In this document: piece after piece, positions 23,398-33,724 of the stretch
Layout: every line of letters starts with the position of its first letter
How positions within the stretch are numbered: position 1 is the first letter of the stretch
Translations under genes and position numbers: made by a program
NCBI GenBank assembly: GCA_012274445.1
Contig: JAAROD010000007.1
Location: 558,001-622,000, forward strand
Reading direction: 5' to 3'
Length of the DNA stretch: 64,000 bases
Source of the DNA: Sclerotiophoma versabilis
Taxonomy: Eukaryota; Ascomycota; Dothideomycetes; Pleosporales; Didymellaceae
The notes under the pieces: generated by a model
What the model was told of the DNA's origin: nothing
The model's database searches: none
Seen by the model: only the letters and a program-made list of their open reading frames with translations

Positions 23398-25079
23398 ATG
23401 TATTCTCAGCGCCAGGCGCCGCCTCAGCTGAAGCGCTCCTACTCGGGGGATAGCCAGAGCAGTTATGCCAGCCGTGCGACAACTGCTTCGAATGCCAGCT
23501 CAAAATTGCTTTTCGGTGAGATACCATTGTCGCCCACGACCACAGTAGACGGACGATGTAAGACGCCCCGGAGTCCAGCCTCGTGTGGCAACGTCATTAA
23601 CAGAGCGCAGCGGTGCGATCTTACGGGTCAGTATGCAATCTTGTGCTGTCCACCAGCTCGGTCTTTCTCCGGTTTTGGTTAAACGACAAATGTCGCGACA
23701 ACATGCTGGAGCAGATGGAAACAGAGGACCTTGCCAACCTTCGCCTCGTTTGCCATGACATGTCGACACGCGCTGCGCCTTTTCTTTTCGATTCAGTCAC
23801 TACCACTTTCAAATCATCAACCTTCACCAAGCCCGCGCGCATTGAAGCGCTCTCCAGGATAGGCCGCCACATCAAAACCTTCACTTTTCACATGCCACAC
23901 ACTCCCGAGACCTTCTTATCGCCAGTCATTGATCCAGAGACCGGAGCCGAGCTGCAATTCGTATACGAACCCCAAGTCCAGAACCCGCAAACAGGCCCAG
24001 CGAAAGACAAAACACCAAAGTACGGGAGCTGGGAGATGCAAGATCTCCTTGTCAAGCAGTATCCTCCTCTATTCCACGCAGCGACAAATGTTCCTTCTTT
24101 CGTTTCCGCTTTCTCCGAGCTCATCAACCTTACCCATCTGAAGATCTCGTGCCCTGACTCGAACAACCAAATTCGACACCGCCGAACCGTAGTCGACTAT
24201 GCCCTCATCTCAATTCGGATTGCAGTTGAACGTGCACCATTGTACAGCCTGACTGCCCTGTCGATGCACCCCATCCACGCCGGCGGCCTTCTCTATCTCC
24301 ACCCTATGCACGGCTTTGGAAGCACGCCATCATCGGCCAAGCGCTGGACTCAAATCCGAAGGCTTTCCATCTGCATGGAGTCAATCCAATTTGCTACCTC
24401 TTCTGGCAAGATGCGTGCTCAATCGATCGAACACTTGCGCATCCTTCACGCCTACCTACGAACGTTGTCACGTGGTGTCACGCGACTACACTTCCGATGG
24501 AAGGGCGAGCGCGGCCCATCTCCTCTCTCATTGGACAAGGAGCCCTGCATGCAGCCCGTCGAAGACGAGATGACCCACCCAACCATGCGCGGCGAGGTCA
24601 AGGGCCCGAAACCTCTCCGATTCACCCGCCTCCGCTGCATGGAGCTGGAGAATGCCGTGATGGACTCGGCCCAAATCTCGAACTTCATCGAAACCCACCG
24701 CCGCACCCTCATGGATTTCAACTTCGAAGACGTCAAGCTCCGCGAGGGCAGCTGGGACGATGCGCTCCAGCCCCTCACCGTCATTACCGGCAGCGATCGC
24801 TGGAAGAAAACTCAGGAAGAGGTCATGGATGTGCCCATCATGCTGTCCCCCATTGATGCTGAGCCACGCATCATGGGCCCTCTCCTGGAAGAAGTCGACG
24901 CGGCCATTGAGGATGCGAGCAAAGACCGCGGCGGCCACACACTCTCACGGTGGCTCAGCAAGCCGAACCAGAAGCTGAAGAAAAGTCCCGCTATTGGTAC
25001 ACCTAACCACAGCAAGAAGGACAGTTTTTTTGATGCAGACCACATGAAGCGCTTTTTGCGCATCTCATCGTGGAAATAA
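23398..25079 (+). CDS. F-box-like protein of unknown target
   Basis: A 535-aa protein with exons 23398..23557 and 23632..25079; the 74-nt intron has a GTAAGA donor and GGTCAG acceptor in matching phase 1. The first 50 residues are Ser-rich and disordered. An F-box-like helix set follows, with NMLEQMETEDLANLRLVCH, which would bind Skp1 in an SCF ubiquitin ligase. The remaining 400 residues show repeated leucine-rich strands (LINLTHLKISCPD, RLRCMELENAVM, TLMDFNFEDVKL), as in fungal F-box proteins. The C-terminus is basic and Ser/Lys-rich. The splice is inferred from phase and consensus only; the long second exon is secure. No substrate can be named. Confidence 0.8.
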
Positions 25080-25774
25080 TCACACCATACCTTCTCATTC
25101 ACCCATCCCCCAAAAGGGAAGAGGTGGTAATGAGACCTGGGGCGGTGTATTGCTATAATTTCATGTACGCACTAGCTGCGGCGTTGGTGGAGTACGAGAG
25201 GTATGCGGTCCGGTCAAGTCAAGGTAATCACGGTGATACCCAGGGTTTGGAATTGGAGTTCTCTCACCAGCCACGGACATAGGCGGTGACGGTTGCGATT
25301 GCTTATGACGAGCCAACAAGATGTAAAGGCGCAAGTACCAGCTTCCTCTGGGCGAGCTGGTACGCGCTGCGGCTCGGTCTCTTTTGTTTTCTACTTCGGA
25401 CCTTTTCCCTCTTTCGGTCTACTTTCCTTTGTTCTTCTGTTTTGTCTTTGGACTTGACGCTCGACTGGACCTGCCCTCTCTTATGTCTCCCCCCTTCCTT
25501 CTTCAAATGCTTCGGCGTACATGTCATAACGGCCTTCACGCTTATAACGCCTTGTACGCCAGTAACGGCCTCCTTCACGAACATACTTACGAAAAAATCT
25601 GTAGATATGATAACATGACTAGCATACTCACGATCATTCAATGAACCTTTCCTTTGTCTTCCCTGCAAAGGGTATAATACTTTGCATCACTACGTCGTGT
25701 GAATGTGATAGGCATCAAATATTGATGGGTCGATTGATTTGTGTTTAGTACCTAATTCTTTGAGATCATGATAT
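25080..25774. other. Intergenic spacer between convergent genes
   Basis: A 695-bp gap between two converging genes, so it mostly holds 3' untranslated sequence and terminators. A pyrimidine-rich T/C tract lies at about 25375-25510. No gene was recognised. Confidence 0.4.
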
Positions 25775-26340
25775 CTACAGCTTGCTCTGTGGCGCCTGCG
25801 CCTTCTTCAAGATGGGGTCCAGCTTAGTCGCCCTGTCCACTCGTTAGCTAGATTCTCACCATGATTGCCTAGAATTGTTTCATACTTCATTACATCGCCC
25901 TTGACCTTCAGCTTCCCGCTCATGAACAGCTTCTGTGCGTTCGCCTTGCCCTCGACCAACTTCTGGAATTCGCTGTCGTTGAGCACAAGCGTGACGGCAG
26001 CCTTCTTGCCCTCAGGGGCGGTACCGCGCCCAACTGTGCCCGTCTCCTTCAAGTCGATATGCCAGGACTCTTCCTTGCCGTTGTTCTTGAGAGTGAAGGC
26101 GAAGATGCCGTTCGCAGACTTGATGGCGGCTTTGCGATCGGCAGGCGAGGCGGAGAGCGAGGCTTGGATTGCATCGAAGGCGGCGGAGGAGGGGAAGTCG
26201 TCTGTAGGCTGTTAGATTGGGTTTCATTCAATCATATATTTCATATGGAACATTGTCTTTAAAAGGGCCACGAGGTGCGCCTGCCCTTATGAGACGGTAG
26301 AGCCATGGTGAAAGCTTTACTTACCAAGTGCGAGAGGCAT
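25775..26340 (-). CDS. Sterol carrier protein 2 (SCP2) domain protein, peroxisomal
   Basis: A 129-aa single-domain lipid carrier that binds fatty acyl-CoAs and sterols. Exons are 26340..26325, 26201..25886 and 25832..25775. The first coding exon is only 16 nt. Intron 2 carries a GCTAACG branch site. The sequence covers the whole SCP2 fold: FDAIQASL, then NGIFAFTLKNNGKEESW, then VTLVLNDSEFQKLVEGKAN and LFMSGKLKVKGDVMKATKLD. The protein ends SKL, a canonical type 1 peroxisomal targeting signal. A role in peroxisomal beta-oxidation or lipid transfer follows from family knowledge. The gene is divergent from the HET-domain gene, with no obvious functional link. Confidence 0.94.
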
Positions 26341-26844
26341 ATTGGCGGTTTTATACTCTAACAGATAGGATGGACTTTGTGATGTGGGTTGTTAATGTGC
26401 AGCTGGAAATCTGGGGCAGGGAAGAACGGGGCTTGGAGGATCCGGGGTATATAGACAGCGCGACCGCTCGGAGGCTTGTGACAGTAATGATGTAGGTCGA
26501 AACCGGGGTTCGGCGCATGTGAATACGGCGGCGTTTGGCGCTAGAATCATGCCGAGGCAGGAATGCAAGGCACGTGTGCGTGCTTTCACTTCGCTAAATC
26601 GAAAAAGGAAACTCAAGCTAGGGGCATCTGCTTGAGACTTGTGTTACTGGTTATGTTCAGTGTGGAAAACCTTGCGAGGTCTTCTGTTCTTACCATCTGT
26701 TCGTAGAGTGCGGGACCTGGGAGGCTTCTCGCACGTGCAGACGCGCCAGTGCGCGCTCCTTCCGTCCCGAGAAACGCGTCCCACGTCATTGAATCCTTCG
26801 ACTTGCTCCATTTGTATCAGGATTTCACTGCGAACCACTAGCCG
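26341..26844. promoter_or_regulatory. Divergent promoter region, SCP2 / HET gene
   Basis: A 504-bp gap between divergent starts. A TATA-like GTATATAG lies at about 26449-26456, upstream of the SCP2 start. Nothing else was recognised. Confidence 0.35.
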
Positions 26845-29187
26845 ATGAAGTACGACCTCGACCTCACCTTCAGTGAGATCTTCAATAATGACCCAGAAGA
26901 CTTTCTCGGTCAGGTGATCGACATCCAGACACATACAGCGAAACGCGAGAAATCGGAGAAATGGGTAGAGCGACTAAGACTTATCGACATCTCCCAGGTC
27001 CCGGCCCTTAAAACCCAGGATAGTGCGAAATGGTTCTCCTACTCAGGGGAAACTCAGATTATGTGTACAGGGCGCAAGGTACCCCTGATACTACCGCTAC
27101 TTGAGAAGAAGGACGACGACGGGAGGATGCCATATGTAGCAGTGTCGTGGAGATGGACGAGAGGAGGACAATTGCCTCAATGGGGTTGCGATGTTCGCGA
27201 AAGCTTTGACTATATGATCCGGCGGCCAGATAGGGAACCTCACAAGAGCAGCTTTCCAGATCACTACTTCGAGAGAGTCATCCTGTACGCCCAGAGCGAA
27301 GGCATTGATCGCCTGTGGATCGACAAAGAATGCATTTACCAAAGACCTGGAGATGACCCTGAGGACCTCAGTCTCGGTGTCCAAATCATGGATGTTGTGT
27401 ACGGAGAAAGCACGTTCTCCGTTGGACTTCTGACCACGCCGCTCATGAACCAAAAGGAGATCAATTTGCTGGCCGAGCTACTCTCGGGAGCCATCTTCCG
27501 GAACGCGAATGACACGGATGATCCAAAGTACAAATGGGACCCGCACATGGAGACGAAGATTCTACAGGTCCAAACCTTGATCCTGCGCATCTTGAGCGAT
27601 TCTCGCTGGTCACGTGGATGGATATTCCAAGAAGACCATCTAGCCTCAAATCAAATGATCCTGCTCATACCACACAGCGAATATCTCAACACAAACACAG
27701 ATTTGTACGATTTCGGCACTCTCCCTGGTAATCTTACTGTCAAACTCTCTGCTTTTCGAAAGGCGGTCACGATGTTCTGTATGGCGAGCGGCGAGAACGA
27801 GCACCGTTGGCCGGTCAGTGAGATGCTAGGGAAAGCAAAGCAATACAACATCTTCAACAAGAAGTTGAATAAAGTCGAACCCAACCCACGCAACAAACTC
27901 AAAGTGCGTGTGTGGACCGACGGAAACATGAGCGGAGCCAAGATGAACCAGACAGTCAATTACCTCAACGAGACAACATATTCCAGTACTACGCTCAGTA
28001 TTTTAGACGACATATGCCATCGGAACCTTGATAAGACAGAAGATCGAGTCGCCATCATGGCTAATGCTGCAAAGTTCTCGAAAAGACTTGACACCAGTCC
28101 AGTATCCCCTCTTGTCACTTCCGAGGCGTACAGTCTCTCAGCCATACTTCTGACTCTCATGTTGCTGAACGGGGAGATCATGACCACCAATACATCGTTG
28201 GATAATCAGACACTGATGGGCTTTACTTTGCGTCAATACCTAGAACACGTTCGATACAGATTTAACGCCCCTGTGCTGAAGTACGAGCAGTCGTTCATCG
28301 ATCATTGCCGTCTGAAGGAATCTACGATCACTCAGCGTGGCGTCCAAGCTTCCGGCTTCCTGTTCAGACTCCTCCCCAACCGCAAGCCCTTCGCTTCAAG
28401 TAGTAAACCGCACCCTCTGAAACTCACCAACCGTGATCGACAAAGCATCAACCGTCTAATAATGCAAGATGAAGAGGCGGAAACGATTAGTCCTGGAAGG
28501 AAATTCAATCTACTTGCCGAGGAAGTCATATTCATTTTGACGCAGAAATTGCGCAAAAACTATGGCAGTGGATGTCGGTTGGCAGACTTCCTTGAAGAGA
28601 AACTAGAGTGGGACCGTGATCCGCCACCAGCTGAGGAAGCTCTACCCTCAACACCTTACATTCTTGATATGATGGCTGGAATCGTACAAGCGCTCATCGA
28701 TGATCGCGAACTCCGCTTTGCTTGTATGGATGACGAACCCGAAACGGCACAACCTTCCGCCATATTCGTTGCCCCTTTCCGAGGTGATGGATGGATCAGT
28801 GAATACATAACAAGTAATTCAGGTGATGGCGTAAGGCGCTCATGGGTGTTTACGAGTTGGGACAATGGATGGCGGAACCATGGCTTGGAGCGCTTAGCAA
28901 GCATTGAGGTGGTACCGTTCAGTCAAAATCCAGTTGGCACGGGTGTGGTCAAGGCACTAGCGCACTGGGATCCGGATCAAGCGAACAACTCCTTTCTGCG
29001 AAGTTACGGATGGATCAACGGAGTCTGGAATGCTGAAGGAAAGCGCATGAATAGGTACACATTCCCCATCCCCGGCCTGACTAGTCCGCAACCCCCGCCG
29101 ATCGCAGAGCTGCTCGGAAAGAGGAAGAGAGATAGCGAGGATAGTGGTGAGGAGAGTGAAGGCGGCGACTATGTCAGCGACAATTAG
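26845..29187 (+). CDS. HET-domain (heterokaryon incompatibility) protein
   Basis: An intron-free gene for a 780-aa protein with a HET domain in its N-terminal third. HET domains act as cell-death triggers when genetically different hyphae fuse; the fold is TIR-related. Visible blocks are MPYVAVSWRW (near residue 92-101), RLWIDKECIYQ (near 155-165) and GVQIMDVVYGESTFSVGLL (near 175-195). Residue D159 and the Trp, Cys and Gln around it match the conserved middle block. The remaining 500 residues contain no NACHT, WD40 or ankyrin repeat that I can see. They may be a partner-sensing or purely structural region. The C-terminus is acidic after a KRKRD patch, a possible nuclear signal. An allorecognition role is family-based inference. 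Confidence 0.82.
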   Translation: MKYDLDLTFSEIFNNDPEDFLGQVIDIQTHTAKREKSEKWVERLRLIDISQVPALKTQDSAKWFSYSGETQIMCTGRKVPLILPLLEKKDDDGRMPYVAVSWRWTRGGQLPQWGCDVRESFDYMIRRPDREPHKSSFPDHYFERVILYAQSEGIDRLWIDKECIYQRPGDDPEDLSLGVQIMDVVYGESTFSVGLLTTPLMNQKEINLLAELLSGAIFRNANDTDDPKYKWDPHMETKILQVQTLILRILSDSRWSRGWIFQEDHLASNQMILLIPHSEYLNTNTDLYDFGTLPGNLTVKLSAFRKAVTMFCMASGENEHRWPVSEMLGKAKQYNIFNKKLNKVEPNPRNKLKVRVWTDGNMSGAKMNQTVNYLNETTYSSTTLSILDDICHRNLDKTEDRVAIMANAAKFSKRLDTSPVSPLVTSEAYSLSAILLTLMLLNGEIMTTNTSLDNQTLMGFTLRQYLEHVRYRFNAPVLKYEQSFIDHCRLKESTITQRGVQASGFLFRLLPNRKPFASSSKPHPLKLTNRDRQSINRLIMQDEEAETISPGRKFNLLAEEVIFILTQKLRKNYGSGCRLADFLEEKLEWDRDPPPAEEALPSTPYILDMMAGIVQALIDDRELRFACMDDEPETAQPSAIFVAPFRGDGWISEYITSNSGDGVRRSWVFTSWDNGWRNHGLERLASIEVVPFSQNPVGTGVVKALAHWDPDQANNSFLRSYGWINGVWNAEGKRMNRYTFPIPGLTSPQPPPIAELLGKRKRDSEDSGEESEGGDYVSDN

Positions 29188-29235
29188 TGTCAATGGATGC
29201 CATTCCCGTTCTCGGACCATTTCATTCTCCAGAAC

Positions 29236-29454
29236 TCAGTCACAGGCGTCCAGGTCTTGTTGGAAAGTCTCTTCGTTCATGTGGTTGGCCTGTTTGGGAT
29301 GTGTTGAGTAACCGGCATCGATATTGTGCAGAAGAACCAATTCATCCCGCTTGAACAATATCTCGTTCATGGCATTGTGCACCTCGAGCGATGGTGTGGT
29401 GAGGAACGAAGGGTTTTTGGATACAGTATTCGGTATCTTGATCGGCCTGGTCAT
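29236..29454 (-). CDS. Possible small protein of unknown function
   Basis: A 72-codon minus-strand frame with a true ATG (29454) between two converging genes. The composition looks protein-like (VHNAMNEILFKRDELVLLHN), with a charged helix. A pyrimidine tract ending in TTCTTAG lies about 50 nt upstream of its start, as expected at a 3' splice site. It could therefore be the last exon of a small spliced gene. No family is recognised and the call is tentative. It could also be chance in the 3' region of the neighbours. Confidence 0.3.
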   Translation of the reverse strand: MTRPIKIPNTVSKNPSFLTTPSLEVHNAMNEILFKRDELVLLHNIDAGYSTHPKQANHMNEETFQQDLDACD

Positions 29455-29620
29455 GGCGACACGAGCTCAAGTACGAGCGGTGCTTCACTAAGAACCACAA
29501 AAAAGAGAAGTGAAGTGAAAGCAACCTTACGACCCATTGACTAGGTGCTGTATCCACACATGGCAATCTAGCCAGCGCGTGATATGCAACCATCCATGGT
29601 GCATTCAGATCAGTAACTCA

Positions 29621-30802
29621 CTAGAAAGGATGATAAAGCCATTGCGAAGGGTGGAAGAAGACCTCAAAGTCCACACCACCAAACACTCCAACCGCCGGGA
29701 ACAAATCAAAATCACCCCTCAGTCCCATCGTGCCTCCTTCACTTCTTGCATCAAGCTCCTCATTTCCATCCCACCCTCCTTCTTTCTTTCCGTTCCTAGT
29801 AAAAAATACATCAATATCCATGAGATTTCCCTGTTGTCCTCCCTCATAGCTGGGTGGGTTCTTTGGAATCATGAACGACATTCCAATACCTACTGTATCG
29901 CCAGGTGCGAAAGCAGTCGTGAAGTCGACACCGCCCCAAGTATCGTTTACATACTTCCTGCCATCATCGCCATGCACGCCAAGACTGCCACGCTGCCAGC
30001 CAGGAAGTCGGAAGGTAGGGTACGGTGGTGCGACGAAGCCAACTGCAATGCCTGCATCTGCCTCCTCGAGTGAGCGCCCACCATGACCGATGCCAGTCAC
30101 CCTGAGCTCAAAGTAAATCGACTTGGGCTGTTGAGTGCGTAAAGGGTTATCTAAGAGAGCCGAGTATATGGGTAAGTTTGTCAAGATGCTGGAGTCGCGG
30201 CAGCTAGCATGGGTGCGGACCTTCCAGTGCCCGGCCTGTGGCTGTGGGATGATGTCGCCAATGAAGCTCGGTGCTTTTAGTAGGGCAAACTGTGCGTTCT
30301 GGATGGCTATATGAGTTGATGGTGCAATGTTGTAAGGCGGCCAAAGAGGGTTTGCATTGCACCAAGCGTAGGCGCGGTCGCCCTCTTCCATAGATGAGTT
30401 GGCAGTTGGCGAGCTCTCATAGCCGATAGACGGTGGAGGAGGTAGAAGTGCAGTGTCTGGAATCACTTGCCAGTTATGCTGCACTGGTGCCTCGTAGCTT
30501 GGTGGTGGCTGCGAGAAGTGTGATGGTGGTGGACCTGGTGGCGGCGCATAACCCGAGCTCGAGGACTGTCCTGGAGGTGGACCAGGAGGAGCCTGATACT
30601 CTGATTTTGAGGAAGGGTGGGTCGGGGGTGGACCGGGAGGTGCTTGATATTTCTCTGTGGGTACCGCATGATGCTGTTGCTGTTGGGACGATGAATAGTA
30701 TGGATTGTTGGGGTGCAGTTGCTGTTGCGGCCGTCCTCCAGATGACCGTTGTTGAGATTCGTGGTCGTCACCTTTCACCTTCTCTTTCAACTTTTTGAAC
30801 AT
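29621..30802 (-). CDS. SPRY-domain protein, Ssh4/Ear1-like
   Basis: An intron-free 393-aa protein. It begins MFKKLKEKVKG and then has a Gln/His and Pro-rich region with three spaced APPGPPP-type repeats (about residues 50-95), followed by PPPSYEAP, a PPxY motif. The C-terminal half is a B30.2/SPRY domain, with YFELRVTGIG, then GIAVGFVAPPYPTFRLPGW, then LGVHGDDGRKYVND and a final VFGGVDFEVFF. This SPRY type is seen in yeast Ssh4 and Ear1, adaptors that bring the Rsp5 ligase to endosomal cargo; the PPxY motif fits. Unlike those, no transmembrane segment is evident at the N-terminus, so it may be soluble. The second PPxY adaptor in the window is the arrestin gene. Confidence 0.85.
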   Translation of the reverse strand: MFKKLKEKVKGDDHESQQRSSGGRPQQQLHPNNPYYSSSQQQQHHAVPTEKYQAPPGPPPTHPSSKSEYQAPPGPPPGQSSSSGYAPPPGPPPSHFSQPPPSYEAPVQHNWQVIPDTALLPPPPSIGYESSPTANSSMEEGDRAYAWCNANPLWPPYNIAPSTHIAIQNAQFALLKAPSFIGDIIPQPQAGHWKVRTHASCRDSSILTNLPIYSALLDNPLRTQQPKSIYFELRVTGIGHGGRSLEEADAGIAVGFVAPPYPTFRLPGWQRGSLGVHGDDGRKYVNDTWGGVDFTTAFAPGDTVGIGMSFMIPKNPPSYEGGQQGNLMDIDVFFTRNGKKEGGWDGNEELDARSEGGTMGLRGDFDLFPAVGVFGGVDFEVFFHPSQWLYHPF

Positions 30803-31138
30803 CTCTGGAGATACTGAGGATGATATGTGAAGCTCTTCTGGGGTGAGACAATTTTAGTTATAGTTGTGGTAAACTTGGTCGATGTCGAAATGAGTACACG
30901 TGGAACTCGAAGCAGGCGGCAAATAAGCTCAAGATGATGCTATTGAGTGTTTGTATTATCCGAAGGCAGATACCGCGCAGCGAAGAAGATGAGTGAAGTT
31001 CTAGCTGCGCCGTAGTTGCGATGTTACAAACATGTGTACGTCATTGCCGGCTTGGCGGCATCCACGGTTCTTTCCACTCCAGGTCTGCATCATCACTCAA
31101 ACCACGGCGACGTTATTTTGCGAACCCCGTCAGCGTAT
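30803..31138. other. Intergenic spacer, nothing recognised
   Basis: A 336-bp gap upstream of the SPRY gene and downstream of the AtuA-type gene. Nothing was recognised beyond the expected promoter of the SPRY gene. Confidence 0.4.
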
Positions 31139-33251
31139 TTACAGTCTGAGACCATTCACGGCGCTCTTGCTCTGCACTCCTGTCCGCCCTTCCAATAGCT
31201 TGACCGGCACATTAGCTTCCACATCTCTCAACCAATCGCCCATACCCTTCGCAAATGAATCAAGCCTACTGCTTCCACTTACACCTCGCCCAAGTACGCC
31301 ATACACCACGAAATGTACTGCCATAATATTTGGAAATTCAACTCGTTCGATGCAGAACTTGTCGCTCCAGCTTTCGCCAAACATCTCCTTCAGCTTGGGG
31401 ATCGTGAGATACGTGCGCAGCCAGTCCCATGAGTCAGCATAGAGAGGTGATGAGGCAGGGTAGGCTGAAGGTAACTGAGTCGGAATGAAGAACCCGATGT
31501 TCGCATTGCCACCTTTGTCGCCGCTGCGCGCAAGTACAATGTCGCCAAGCCTTGCGCGTGTGGTGGGGCCGAGGGACGAAAGTTCGATAGGGTTGCGAGT
31601 TTCGTAGCTCTCTCGCCTGCTCAGATCTTCAAATCGCTGCGGCGGTGTGCTGGGTATACTGTGGATGTCTGCGGTGGCGGATGAAGTACTCGGCTGCAAC
31701 ATGTTGATCGACGTGTTGAGCAAAGACTGAGGATAAATCGCTGGATAGTAAGATATGTACGGCTTGGGTATCGCCGTGCGGTGGTCTGATGTGCTGTGAA
31801 AGCCGGAATAGTGTTGCATCGCGAACTCGCCGAGCAGACTGGCTAATCCAAGGTTCACGTTCGCATCGCTCGCCTCAGCGAAGATGCGCAGGTACGTTGT
31901 CGATCTCAGTTGGCTTCTCGGATTTGACTCAGGCACACCGATGCGCTGGAACTCCAAAACATCGAATTTATCCAGGATACCGAGGCGCTTGAGACCAAAT
32001 TTGAGCATCCGCTCGTAAAGATCGAATTTCTCAGCCGTACCGTAGCCGGTTGCGTTTACAACGATCTCGCTCTGGTAGCCATTGCGGTAGAAAACCGCCA
32101 GCTTTGTCGTTGGAGGTGGCGGTGCACCCTTGATGCCCCAGACGCGTACTCGATTTTTACCTTCTGCCTTGACTTGTACGTCATCCAGTATTGCCTTGAC
32201 ATCGCTGTTCAGGTATACGTTGCCCTGCAGCTCGTACAAGAATTGACACTTCACAGTGTCCTCGGTCACGAAGCCCTTCTTCGCATCATGTTTCGTGATA
32301 ACACACGTACCGTCATTTTCGACTTCAGCGATACCAAAGGTAATATCGAACAGATCTTCCAACGGATACTCATAGAAACCGGCAAAATTTGATCCCGTCA
32401 CGTAGCCACTACACTCGATCAAGTGGCCAGCAATGAGCGCCCCGGCAAGTTCGTCATATCCTGTGTCAGCCCAACCATACCAGTACCAGGCTGCGCCAAT
32501 AACCTACTACTATCAGATTGAACTGTAATTGTCCACCGGATCACTTACCGGACTAGCATCTGCAACTCTACCGGCGATGATGATATCTGCACCCTGCTCA
32601 AGACCCTTGACGATCTCGCGAGCACCAAGATACGCATTCGCACTGACAATCGGCTTGTCGTTCTTCTCTAGCAGGTCGAGAGTGTGCTCCGCAACCGTAA
32701 CGTCATCATTGTCAGAGTCAAGGTGTGGCGGCAAGCCCTTCTCGCGAATATCTCTCATCTCTTCAATCAGGTTATCACCAAGTACGAATGCAACTTTCAA
32801 TTCCAATCCTTTACTCGTCACCTGTACTTATGTCAGCCACTTCCTCAAACCTCATCGGTCGACTTACCAATTCATGCACTTTCTCGGCCAGTCCTCTTGG
32901 GTTATGCGCTCCACCGTTAACAACGACTTTGATTCTCTTCTCAGCTAGAAGATCAATAGTCTGCTCGATTCCGTCCCAAGCGGTCTGCTCCCACCCAGGA
33001 TGCGTTCCAGCGACGAAAGCCTGTGCGTTCTCGGCTATGTTGACTTCTGCGAGATAGTCGCCGGTAATGAAGTCGACATCTCCGAGTTCTGCCTGATAGC
33101 GCATGTGGTAGCCAGGATCAGCTGGGAAGGTCAGTGGTGTGACCAAAGTGGGATGTCAAACAGCACCTTTGTAGCCTGAGCAGTTGGCTATCCTGACTGG
33201 GCGGGTGCCGCGTTGGGATGTCCATCGCGTGCTATAGTTCTGGGTAGACAT
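31139..33251 (-). CDS. AtuA-family protein (DUF1446), acyclic-terpene-utilisation type
   Basis: A 658-aa protein with exons 33251..33167, 33121..32868, 32821..32549 and 32503..31139; all phases close. The N-terminal 450 residues match the AtuA/DUF1446 family. Landmarks are GDYLAEVNIAENAQAF, VVNGGAHNPRGLAEKV, NAYLGAREIVKGLEQGADI and GRVADASPVIGAAWYW. A second C-terminal domain contains RLGDIVLARSGDKGGNANIG, the small fold found fused to AtuA. In Pseudomonas the atu operon degrades citronellol and geraniol through CoA thioesters, but the chemical role of AtuA itself is unresolved. Here the gene faces a class III CoA-transferase across a shared promoter, which supports a role in CoA-dependent catabolism. 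No targeting signal is obvious. Confidence 0.9.
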
Positions 33252-33724
33252 GTCGACTGCTGATGCGCAAAGGTAAAGCCGTCCGCCGACTTCTAGAACG
33301 AGGTGGTGAAAATCGAACAACTCTGGATCCGACGATCGAGAATAGCACTTGAGTACGACGGACGCTCCTAATCAACCAAAACATGTCCTCCATATAACGT
33401 TTACCTTTGGTTCGGCTTCGTACAAGTAAACCATCGAGGGCAAACCCAAAGTGCGGGGAGCGAAATGCTTCTGATTGGCCGGACGACTGAGTAGTCGCAA
33501 CCCACGACTCGACCGAGGGCCGAAAGCGGTAAGAGACAACGACGTCGTTCAACCAGCACACAAGCTAGACTTGTAACAGGGAGTATTTCATGTGAGCACC
33601 GGATGCCTAAGTGTATCCGAGGTGAGTGGTGTCGATCCGCTTTCGAACTTAAAGCTGAAGTTGCCTGAACTCTTAAACCAAACTCGATTGAACAGCCCCA
33701 ACGGCCATCGAAAAACTCGACGAC
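33252..33724. promoter_or_regulatory. Shared divergent promoter, AtuA / CoA-transferase
   Basis: A 473-bp gap with two CCGAGG hexamers (33513-33518 and 33617-33622). This is the core bound by FarA/FarB-type regulators of fatty-acid use in Aspergillus. A reversed CCAAT box (ATTGG) lies at about 33474. Function is inferred only from the motifs. Confidence 0.4.

Noticed and set aside
25303..25668. 121-codon minus-strand frame with a Lys/Arg-rich stretch
   Set aside because: It is the complement of a T/C-rich tract in the 3' regions of converging genes; the basic run reflects low complexity.
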